Below are positions 1 to 5,032 of a DNA stretch of 12,629 bases, one piece after another. Position numbers and translations under genes: made by a program. Source of the stretch: Gammaproteobacteria bacterium (lineage in GTDB: Bacteria; Pseudomonadota; Gammaproteobacteria; Pseudomonadales; Halieaceae); the NCBI GenBank assembly GCA_029859085.1, contig JAOUDU010000022.1, positions 1 through 12,629 on the forward strand, given 5' to 3'. Position 1 is the stretch's first letter. The number at the start of each line of letters is the position of its first letter. The notes under the pieces were generated by a model. It was not told where the DNA came from. It did no database searches and saw nothing but the letters and a program-made list of their open reading frames with translations.

Positions 1-590
1 AAGGCGATGGCCGTGATCAGCCCGGTATTGCGTTGCTGCGACGAGTTATGCCGTGTGCCGAACAGAATGGAAAACACCGTGATGATAATACAGAAGACCA
101 GGGCCAGGCCGTCCTCTGCGCTCTCACGGGAGAGCAGGCTGTCCGCATCCCCGGCCATGATCTGGATACTGTCGGCCACTGCCTGGATTTGCAGCGCCAG
201 CAGTGGCAGCAGGGTGAGGCACATCGCGATTGTAATGGTCGCGCCTATCCGGGGGCTGCGAAAGCGGAATGTCAGTACATCGGCCAGGGAGGACAGCTGG
301 TAAACCCGGCACAGGCGCAGCAGCGGCAGGAGCAATAACGCCGCGAAGACAAACATGAATACCACGCCGCCGTAATAAAGCAGGAAGCTGTAGCCGTGGC
401 TGTAAGCCAGCTCGATGACGCCATTGGTTGCCATGGCTCCGGCAAAAACGCCCAGCGACAGCACGTAGGTGGCGGGGTGCCGGGTTATTCGCGCGGGGAT
501 GATGCCGCGGTCCGCCATGTAGGCGACACCGAACAGGCCCGAGAGGTAAACGACGATGAATACGAGGATCTGGGCGAGACTAAAGCTCAT
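1..590 (-). CDS. cbrA: CbrA-type sensor histidine kinase, N-terminal symporter-like part (partial; C-terminus off left edge)
   Basis: The visible 196 residues start MSFSLAQILVF and are almost all membrane-spanning. Hydrophobic segments lie at about residues 5-23, 41-60, 69-92, 116-137, 162-178 and from 187 on. The stretch RITRHPATYVLSLGVFA (35-51), YQLSSLADVLTFRFRS (97-112) and LPLLALQIQAVADSI (128-142) match what I remember of the SLC5/sodium-solute-symporter-like domain of Pseudomonas CbrA. In that family this domain is followed by PAS, histidine kinase and ATPase domains, which would lie left of position 1 and are not seen. CbrA phosphorylates CbrB to control carbon/nitrogen use and, in pseudomonads, histidine uptake. 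The gene sits downstream of dksA-gluQ exactly as in Pseudomonas. The ATG at 590 lies inside the last codons of a small upstream ORF (11-base overlap ATGAGCTTTAG), with no strong Shine-Dalgarno of its own, so translational coupling is likely. A plain symporter without a kinase cannot be excluded from this fragment, but residue matches and synteny favour CbrA. Confidence 0.85.
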   Translation of the reverse strand, partial: MSFSLAQILVFIVVYLSGLFGVAYMADRGIIPARITRHPATYVLSLGVFAGAMATNGVIELAYSHGYSFLLYYGGVVFMFVFAALLLLPLLRLCRVYQLSSLADVLTFRFRSPRIGATITIAMCLTLLPLLALQIQAVADSIQIMAGDADSLLSRESAEDGLALVFCIIITVFSILFGTRHNSSQQRNTGLITAIA

Positions 591-756
591 CCGGGTATCT
601 CGAGCGCTGGTTCCAGTAGGCCGCCACAATAACCAGCAGCCACAATTCGTACGGTCGGTACCACACCGACCCGGCGTGGAAGACCCACTCCTCGACGGCC
701 GGGGAAAATATCAGGAACACTCCCACCGCCAGCAACAGCGCTCGATTGATATACAT
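580..756 (-). CDS. Small two-helix membrane protein overlapping cbrA (CbrX-like)
   Basis: This 58-residue ORF (MYINRALLLAVGVF... to ...RSRYPDEL) is short and easily missed. It has two hydrophobic stretches, about residues 6-20 and 37-48, separated by a short loop with acidic and aromatic residues (EEWVFHAGSVWYRPYE). The start ATG at 756 is preceded by AGGA about ten bases upstream. Its TAG stop falls inside the first codons of cbrA, so the two genes overlap by 11 bases in different frames. From memory, a small ORF called cbrX has been described immediately upstream of and overlapping cbrA in Pseudomonas, with coupled translation; position, size and overlap here fit that. Small membrane partners also precede true SLC5 symporters in other operons (yjcH-actP, yhdT-panF), so it may be a structural partner of the CbrA symporter domain. 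That role is inference, and it could instead act only as a translated leader. Confidence 0.72.
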   Translation of the reverse strand: MYINRALLLAVGVFLIFSPAVEEWVFHAGSVWYRPYELWLLVIVAAYWNQRSRYPDEL

Positions 757-790
757 GGGATAGTGTTCCTGTGGCCGGTTCAGGCAACCG

Positions 791-819
791 ATACTACTGA
801 AGCGCCGCGAGGGGGTAAA
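791..819 (-). promoter_or_regulatory. Candidate sigma70 promoter for cbrX-cbrA
   Basis: On the minus strand, TTTACC (814-819) and TAGTAT (791-796) are separated by 17 bases; each hexamer matches the consensus at four of six positions. The site lies in the 77-base gap after gluQ and would place a start point about 30 bases before the cbrX ATG. The match is weak, and read-through from dksA-gluQ is equally possible. Confidence 0.28.
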
Positions 820-833
820 GCTCAGGCCCCGGT

Positions 834-1727
834 TCAGGGACAGGCAGCGGCGATTGACAGCAGCGCGGGGATACGCCCCGGGACCCAGTGCCGGCTTGCG
901 AAAGCGAGGATCTCTCCTGTCGTCCCCAGCGCCGGCGGGGGCTCGCGCTGGTGCAGGAACGCGAGTGCGGCCCGCAGGTTGGCGGCAGCATTGTGGTCAT
1001 CCAGTGGGGGCGCATGGTTTTGCTTGCTGAGCTTTTGCCCGCCCCCGTCGGTGATGACAGGGATGTGGCAGTAGCCGGGGGTCGGATATCCCAGCAGGCG
1101 TTGCAGGAAAACCTGGCGCGGGGTCGAATCCAGCAGGTCCGAGCCGCGCACGATGTGGCTGACGCCCTGCCATGCGTCATCGACCACGACGGCCAGTTGA
1201 TAGGCATCAAGCCCGTCTTTGCGTTTCACCACGAAATCGGGAACGTGCGCGCCCAGGTCGGTGGCGATGCGGCCCTGGACCTGGTCAATGAACTCGATAC
1301 GGGTGTCGGGGGGTACCGCGACCCGGGTGGCAGCCGGTGCTGCCAGTTGTCCCTGGCGCTCGCGGCAGCGGCCGCGACAGGCGCCGTCCGGTCCCAGCAG
1401 CGCCCGGGTGCAGTCGCAGGAAAACAGGTGGCCGCCGGCATCCAGCTCATCCAGGGCGGCGGCGTAGGCATCCCCGCGCCGGCTCTGGAACAGGACGTCT
1501 TCGTCCCAGTGCAGGCCGTGGTATTGCAGGCTGCTCAGGATGCGCCGGGCGGCGCCCTTTTCCTCGCGGGGTGGGTCCAGGTCTTCCATCCTCACCAGCC
1601 AGCTGCCGCCGCTGTGGCGGGCGTCGAGAAAGCTTGCCAGCGCGGCAATCAGGGATCCGAAGTGCAGCGGACCGGTGGGTGAGGGGGCAAAACGCCCGCG
1701 ATAGCAAGGCTCGGTAGCGGCGGTCAC
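834..1727 (-). CDS. gluQ: Glutamyl-Q tRNA(Asp) synthetase (GluQ-RS)
   Basis: A 297-residue class I synthetase paralogue that lacks the anticodon-binding domain of GluRS. It attaches glutamate to the queuosine base at position 34 of tRNA-Asp rather than to a tRNA 3' end. Seen in the sequence: RFAPSPTG followed by LHFGSLIAAL, with the HIGH-type motif HFGS at 22-25; a zinc-site pattern C104-x-C106-x10-C117-x3-C121 (a Cys replaces the Tyr found in the E. coli enzyme); the core YQLAVVVDD (176-184) and HIVRGSDLLD (191-200); and the KMSKS-like loop KLSKQN at 232-237 followed by HAP. Length and motif order match E. coli GluQ-RS. The start is GTG at 1727, giving ten residues before GRFAPSPTG, as in homologues. 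It lies 10 bases after the dksA stop with no strong Shine-Dalgarno, which suggests co-transcription and perhaps coupling with dksA, the standard gammaproteobacterial pair. Confidence 0.96.
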   Translation of the reverse strand: MTAATEPCYRGRFAPSPTGPLHFGSLIAALASFLDARHSGGSWLVRMEDLDPPREEKGAARRILSSLQYHGLHWDEDVLFQSRRGDAYAAALDELDAGGHLFSCDCTRALLGPDGACRGRCRERQGQLAAPAATRVAVPPDTRIEFIDQVQGRIATDLGAHVPDFVVKRKDGLDAYQLAVVVDDAWQGVSHIVRGSDLLDSTPRQVFLQRLLGYPTPGYCHIPVITDGGGQKLSKQNHAPPLDDHNAAANLRAALAFLHQREPPPALGTTGEILAFASRHWVPGRIPALLSIAAACP

Positions 1728-1737
1728 TCGGCCGGAA

Positions 1738-2418
1738 TTAACCCAGTTCCTGTTTTTCCTTGATCTCGGCCAGGGTCTTGCAATCGATGCAAAGGCTGGC
1801 GGTGGGCCGGGCTTCCAGGCGCTGTATGCCTATTTCGACGCCGCAGGCGTCGCAGAACCCGTAGTCATCCTGCTCGATGCGCTCAACGGTCGAGTCAATT
1901 TTCTTGATCAGCTTGCGCTCGCGGTCCCGGGTGCGCAGCTCCAGGCTGAACTCTTCCTCCTGGGTGGCGCGGTCCGCCGGATCCGGGAAATTGGCTGCCT
2001 CGTCTTTCATGTGAGTCACGGTGCGGTCGACTTCCTGCATCAGCTCCGCTTTCCAGTTCAGCAGAATGGCCTTGAAGTGCTCGCGCTGCTTCTCGTTCAT
2101 ATACACTTCGCCCCGCTTGGTTGTGTAGGGCTCGAAGTTCTTGAATTCGCTGGAAGCTCTGCTGCCGGTGGCGGCTTTAGCCCTGGCCGGGCTGGCTTTG
2201 GCCGCGGACGCTTTAGGCTTGGCCGTTGTGGCTTTGGCTTTGGCCGTTGTGGCTTTGGCTTTGGCTTTGGCCGGCGTGGCTTTGGCTTGGGCTTTGGCTT
2301 TGGCCGGTGTGGCTTTAGCTTTGGCCGGTGTGGCTTTGGTCGAACTGGTTTTAGCCGTGGTAGCGGTGGTTTTGGCTTTGGCTTTGGTAGACGCAGTTTT
2401 TTTGACGGCTTTAGGCAT
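1738..2418 (-). CDS. dksA: RNA polymerase-binding transcription factor DksA with long Lys/Ala/Thr/Pro-rich N-terminal tail
   Basis: DksA binds in the RNA polymerase secondary channel and, with ppGpp, represses rRNA promoters and activates amino-acid promoters. The C-terminal ~140 residues are canonical: coiled coil with the tip motif DPADRA (D146, D149, A151, equivalent to E. coli D71, D74, A76), [17 protein letters not shown], and a four-Cys zinc finger C189-x2-C192...C210-x2-C213 with [11 protein letters not shown] between. What is odd is the length: 226 residues against about 150 in E. coli and Pseudomonas. The excess is a tail at residues ~3-84 made of [16 protein letters not shown] repeats, resembling the C-terminal tail of histone H1 or AlgP. 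I chose the ATG at 2418 (MPKAVKK), with GGGA about nine bases upstream. An in-frame TTG at 2448 would add ten residues but lacks support. The gene heads the dksA-gluQ-cbrX-cbrA block and is divergent from sfsA. DksA identity is certain; the tail's function is unknown. Confidence 0.96.
   Translation of the reverse strand: MPKAVKKTASTKAKAKTTATTAKTSSTKATPAKAKATPAKAKAQAKATPAKAKAKATTAKAKATTAKPKASAAKASPARAKAATGSRASSEFKNFEPYTTKRGEVYMNEKQREHFKAILLNWKAELMQEVDRTVTHMKDEAANFPDPADRATQEEEFSLELRTRDRERKLIKKIDSTVERIEQDDYGFCDACGVEIGIQRLEARPTASLCIDCKTLAEIKEKQELG
2170..2385 (-). repeat. In-frame hexamer/minisatellite tract encoding the DksA tail
   Basis: On the plus strand this tract is built from GGCTTT and TTGGCC units, often combined into modules of roughly 21-24 bases of the form GGCTTTGGCTTTGGCCG followed by a short G/T spacer. 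On the coding strand the units read AAAGCC (Lys-Ala), ACC/ACG GCC (Thr-Ala) and CCG GCC (Pro-Ala). Because the basic unit is six bases, gain or loss of copies stays in frame. The same low complexity keeps two other frames open and creates Gly/Phe-rich and Ala/Leu-rich shadow ORFs that are not genes. Confidence 0.85.
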
Positions 2419-2525
2419 GGTTATTTTCCCATACTGCAAAGGTAACAAGACAACACTCCGGGGTACCTGGCCGGCTCCTTCCGGGGCTGTCCAAATACAA
2501 GGGCGGAGAAACTACCAGATAACCG

Positions 2526-2553
2526 CTGGCGGTTCCACTTTTTCCTGGCGGTT
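2526..2553. repeat. Tandem CTGGCGGTT boxes in the dksA/sfsA gap
   Basis: CTGGCGGTT occurs at 2526-2534 and again at 2545-2553, start to start 19 bases. The first copy is also part of an AACCGC-TG-GCGGTT inverted repeat (2521-2534). The boxes lie between the two divergent genes and could be a regulator site. No binding protein can be named. Confidence 0.3.
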
Positions 2554-2585
2554 TTTCCCCGGCCACCGCCCGGCACGCCGTAATG

Positions 2586-2615
2586 TTGTGAATTGATTCC
2601 ACAGGACACTAGAAT
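2586..2615 (+). promoter_or_regulatory. Candidate sigma70 promoter for sfsA
   Basis: TTGTGA (2586-2591) and TAGAAT (2610-2615) are separated by 18 bases, with four and five consensus matches respectively. A start near 2622 would give a leader of about 40 bases before the sfsA ATG. This is the best plus-strand match I found in the gap. Confidence 0.42.
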
Positions 2616-2650
2616 GGCCGGTTTGCGCCAGGGATCCCCGTAACAGGGTA

Positions 2651-2656
2651 ATTATA
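2651..2656 (-). promoter_or_regulatory. Perfect TATAAT facing dksA
   Basis: The plus-strand ATTATA at 2651-2656 reads TATAAT on the minus strand, a perfect -10 element oriented toward dksA. The hexamer 17 bases upstream (AGCAAT) is a poor -35; TTGCAG exists but at a 21-base spacing. If used, dksA would have a leader of about 225 bases and its start point would lie upstream of the sfsA start point, so the two transcripts would overlap. It may be a chance AT-rich hexamer just before the sfsA start codon. Confidence 0.27.
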
Positions 2657-2659
2657 GTC

Positions 2660-3373
2660 ATGCGATTTGATCGATTGCTGCAAGGCCGCCTGCTGCGGCG
2701 TTACAAGCGCTTTCTGGCGGATGTGGAAATGCCGGGCGGGCAGGTGGTAACCGCTCACTGCCCGAATACCGGGGCCATGACCGGCTGTGCCGAGCCCGGC
2801 TCCCGGGTGTGGCTGTCGACCAGCGCCGTCAAAACCCGCAAGTATCCCCACACCTGGGAACTGGTGGAGACCGCCTCCGGTATGGCCTGTATCCACTCGG
2901 CAAGGGCCAATACAGTGGTGCGGGAGGCCTTTGCAGCTGCGCTGTTACCCGGGTTCGAGGGCTATAAGGACATCCGTGCGGAGGTGAAATATGGCCAGGG
3001 TAGCCGGGCCGACCTGCTGCTGCAGGGACCGGCGGGCCGGGTGTATGTCGAGGTGAAGTCAGTGACGCTCTGTCGCGGCAAAGGCCAGGGCGCGTTTCCC
3101 GATGCTGTCAGCGAGCGCGGCCGCAAGCACTTGGGCGAATTGCGGTCCGTGCTGGCCCCGGATACCCGGGCGGTGCTGTTTTTCTGCGTTTTCCATACCG
3201 GTGTAAATGCCGTCAGCGCGGCGGGGGATATCGATCCGGCTTATCGCGACGCGCTGGCTGACGCACAGGCCGCGGGGGTCGAAGTGCTGGCCTGGGGCGC
3301 CGATATCAGCACCGCCGGCATCAACCTGGCCCGGGCGCTGCCCTTCACGCTGGATCCACCCCCAGGTCGGTAA
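2660..3373 (+). CDS. sfsA: SfsA family protein (sugar fermentation stimulation protein)
   Basis: The 237-residue product is close to the E. coli SfsA length (234). The family has an N-terminal OB-like domain and a C-terminal PD-(D/E)xK nuclease-like domain. It was named for effects on maltose metabolism genes and non-specific DNA binding, and its true biochemical role is unsettled. Seen here: RRYKRFLADV (13-22), HCPNTGAM (33-40), the nuclease-like core SRADLLL (D118) with YVEVKSVTL (E131, K133), and the family signature FPDAVSERGRKHLGEL (146-161). All the presumed catalytic acidic and Lys residues are present. The ATG at 2660 is preceded by AGGG about 11 bases upstream. sfsA sits next to dksA in many gammaproteobacteria, here divergently. 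A short AAGCC-CCC-GGCTT hairpin follows the stop but lacks a U-tract. Confidence 0.94.
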   Translation: MRFDRLLQGRLLRRYKRFLADVEMPGGQVVTAHCPNTGAMTGCAEPGSRVWLSTSAVKTRKYPHTWELVETASGMACIHSARANTVVREAFAAALLPGFEGYKDIRAEVKYGQGSRADLLLQGPAGRVYVEVKSVTLCRGKGQGAFPDAVSERGRKHLGELRSVLAPDTRAVLFFCVFHTGVNAVSAAGDIDPAYRDALADAQAAGVEVLAWGADISTAGINLARALPFTLDPPPGR

Positions 3374-3490
3374 AGCCCCCGGCTTGTTGCTGTCCCCACG
3401 TCCACGTTAGGATGGCAGCCACCAGCCGGCAGGGTGCCTGTTGCGGCGTCCCGGGGCTGGCCGGCCCTTTGATCCGTGGAGTGAATCCCT

Positions 3491-4219
3491 TTGGCGCGAC
3501 AGCTCAACCCACGCCAGCTGACCGGGCGGGAGGAAACCCACCTGGTGGAACTGCCCTCGGGGCACCGGCTGCAGGCGGCGGCGGCGACGGCTTTTACGGC
3601 GCTGCAGCGGGATGCCCGGGCCGCCGGTTTTGACCTGGCCATCGCCAGCAGCTTCCGCTCCTACAGTCGCCAGCTGGCCATCTGGAATGGCAAGGCCGGT
3701 GGCCTGCGCAAAGTGCATGACGATGCCGGGCATGAAGTTGACATCCATGCCCTGGCGGCCCCGGAGCGGCTGCGCGCTATCCTGCGCTTCTCGGCCATAC
3801 CCGGCACCTCGCGCCACCACTGGGGAACCGACCTGGACGTCTACGACGCGGCGGCGGTCGCCCCCGGCTACCAGCTGGAACTGTCCCCCCGGGAAGTGGC
3901 GCCCGGGGGAATGTTCGACCCCCTGCACCGGTGGCTGGATGAGCGCATGGCCGCGGACAGGTCCCGGGGCTTTTACCGGCCCTACGCGCTGGATCGGGGC
4001 GGGGTGGCGCCGGAGCGCTGGCACCTCAGTTATGCACCCCTTGCCCCGGTTTGTGAGCGGGGCTTGAGCGAGAGCCTGCTGCTGGCCTGCTGGGAGGATT
4101 GTCCCGCAGGGCAGGAGGCACTGTTGCTGGCAGATGAAATAAGGTCGGCGCTGCCGCAGATAATGGCGGACTATGTGGCCGTAACCGAGGGGTGGTGCCC
4201 GGCGCAGTACCTGCAGTGA
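3491..4219 (+). CDS. M15 family (VanY/LdcB-like) zinc D-Ala-D-Ala carboxypeptidase domain protein, no signal peptide
   Basis: The 242-residue protein carries the M15 metallopeptidase core. This includes SSFRSYSRQLAIWN (53-66), the zinc motif S107-x-H109-x2-G112-x3-D116 in GTSRHHWGTDLDV, and E175-x2-H178 in PERWHLSY, giving the catalytic Glu and third zinc ligand. All metal and catalytic residues are present, so it should be active. Family members cleave the terminal D-Ala (or an L,D bond) of peptidoglycan peptides and are usually exported or membrane-anchored. Here the start is TTG at 3491 with GGAG nine bases upstream. An in-frame TGA at 3482-3484 blocks any longer N-terminus, and the first residues (MARQLNPRQLTGREETH) are hydrophilic, so no signal peptide or anchor is visible. 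A cytoplasmic role, possibly on recycled cell-wall peptides or dipeptides, is inference. It follows sfsA by 117 bases and converges with ppa at a 29-base gap without a visible terminator. Confidence 0.86.
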   Translation: MARQLNPRQLTGREETHLVELPSGHRLQAAAATAFTALQRDARAAGFDLAIASSFRSYSRQLAIWNGKAGGLRKVHDDAGHEVDIHALAAPERLRAILRFSAIPGTSRHHWGTDLDVYDAAAVAPGYQLELSPREVAPGGMFDPLHRWLDERMAADRSRGFYRPYALDRGGVAPERWHLSYAPLAPVCERGLSESLLLACWEDCPAGQEALLLADEIRSALPQIMADYVAVTEGWCPAQYLQ

Positions 4220-4248
4220 GGCCGCGCCGGTGAAGTGGATGCTGCCGG

Positions 4249-4890
4249 CTACTGGGCCTTTGCCTGCTCGTGCAGGTGGCCGTAGTGGTTTTTATAATCC
4301 AGTTCCGCGGCGGCGATCACGCGCAGGGCCTCGTCGCGGCCGTACACGTAGTCCACCCTGACGTTGTTTTCCTTGCCGGGAATCATCTTGTAGGTCGAGA
4401 AGTAGTGCTGCAGGCGCTCGGTCTTGATCGAGGGCAGGTCGGCGATATCGTGTACCTCGCCCCAGATATTGTCCCCGGCCAGTACCGCGACGATCTTGTC
4501 ATCGGCTTCACCGCCGTCGATCATCTGGATGCCGCCCACGACGCGTGCCCTCAGGATGATATCGGCGCGGGTGATGTGGCGCTCGGAAAACACGCAGATA
4601 TCCAGCGGGTCGCCGTCGGCTACCGTCGCGTGGGGGCAGTGCTTGGCCACTTCCTCGGCGCAATAGGTGCGCGGGATGAAGCCGTACAGCGCGGGAGGGC
4701 TGGAAGTGGTGCGTTGGGGGCGATCCACCATCAGGAAGCCGGATGCCTTGTCCAGTTCGTACTTGACCACGTCGTCCGGTGTCATCTCGATATAGACCTG
4801 GACGATATCCTCTTTGGCGCCTTCGGTGCGGGCGCGCAGGCCGTGCCAGGGGTGGCGGCGCCAGCGGTTGAATTGGCTGTTGTTGTACAT
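4249..4890 (-). CDS. ppa: Soluble inorganic pyrophosphatase (family I)
   Basis: Hydrolyses PPi to two phosphates in the cytoplasm, pulling biosynthetic reactions forward. The 213-residue product shows the family signature DGDPLD (92-97; D92, D94, D97 match E. coli D65, D67, D70). It also has KYELDK (K43, E45), VDR (R57), D125...D130-x-K132 (matching D97, D102, K104) and STYK (Y167, K168). It is longer than the 176-residue E. coli enzyme because of an N-terminal segment and an insertion before the signature (CAEEVAKHCPHATVA), a variant seen in some bacteria. I chose the ATG at 4890 because AGAAGG stands seven bases upstream; a start at 4947 would place a promoter-like TACAAT inside the gene. 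It lies 142 bases downstream of pfp on the same strand, with its own candidate promoter between, so it may be transcribed separately. Confidence 0.95.
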   Translation of the reverse strand: MYNNSQFNRWRRHPWHGLRARTEGAKEDIVQVYIEMTPDDVVKYELDKASGFLMVDRPQRTTSSPPALYGFIPRTYCAEEVAKHCPHATVADGDPLDICVFSERHITRADIILRARVVGGIQMIDGGEADDKIVAVLAGDNIWGEVHDIADLPSIKTERLQHYFSTYKMIPGKENNVRVDYVYGRDEALRVIAAAELDYKNHYGHLHEQAKAQ

Positions 4891-4927
4891 AAAAATGCCT
4901 TCTGTGGGGTTCACTATGGAGGCGCGC

Positions 4928-4933
4928 ATTGTA
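4928..4933 (-). promoter_or_regulatory. Candidate -10 element for ppa
   Basis: TACAAT on the minus strand (plus-strand ATTGTA) matches the -10 consensus at five of six positions and follows CTG. Transcription would begin about 30 bases before the chosen ppa start. No good -35 is visible at 16-18 bases, so the call rests on the -10 and its position. Confidence 0.4.
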
Positions 4934-5010
4934 CAGGGTGCGGGCACTGAAATCTTGCCTCAATCTGACAAATATTGCCGTTTGGCGACCCATCGCCAGC
5001 CTGCTGCGGT

Positions 5011-5028
5011 GGCGCGGGGCACCGCGCC
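5011..5028 (-). terminator. Strong GC hairpin just after pfp
   Basis: GGCGCGG-GGCA-CCGCGCC forms a perfect seven-base-pair stem with a four-base loop, beginning four bases past the pfp stop. On the transcribed minus strand it is followed by ACCGCAGC, so there is no U-tract and it is not a classical intrinsic terminator. It could stall polymerase, assist Rho or protect the pfp 3' end. Confidence 0.35.
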
Positions 5029-5032
5029 GGTT

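Noticed and set aside
888..1717. Long plus-strand open frames opposite gluQ
   Set aside because: GC-rich antisense shadows; the minus strand encodes an intact GluQ-RS with all motifs.
2421..2453. Possible short leader peptide (GTG start, about 11 codons) before dksA
   Set aside because: The nearest AAGGAG is about 18 bases away and GGAG abuts the GTG, so initiation is unlikely.
2011..2596. Long plus-strand open frames rich in Gly/Phe or Ala/Leu opposite dksA
   Set aside because: They are by-products of the GGCTTT repeat tract antisense to a certain gene, with no recognisable domain or ribosome site.
3373..3388. AAGCC-CCC-GGCTT hairpin at the sfsA stop as an intrinsic terminator
   Set aside because: Only five base pairs with a three-base loop and followed by GTTG, not a T run.
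3454..3470. Hairpin GGGCT-GGCC-GGCCC followed by TTT upstream of the M15 gene
   Set aside because: Five pairs including a G-T and only three T residues; too weak to call a terminator.
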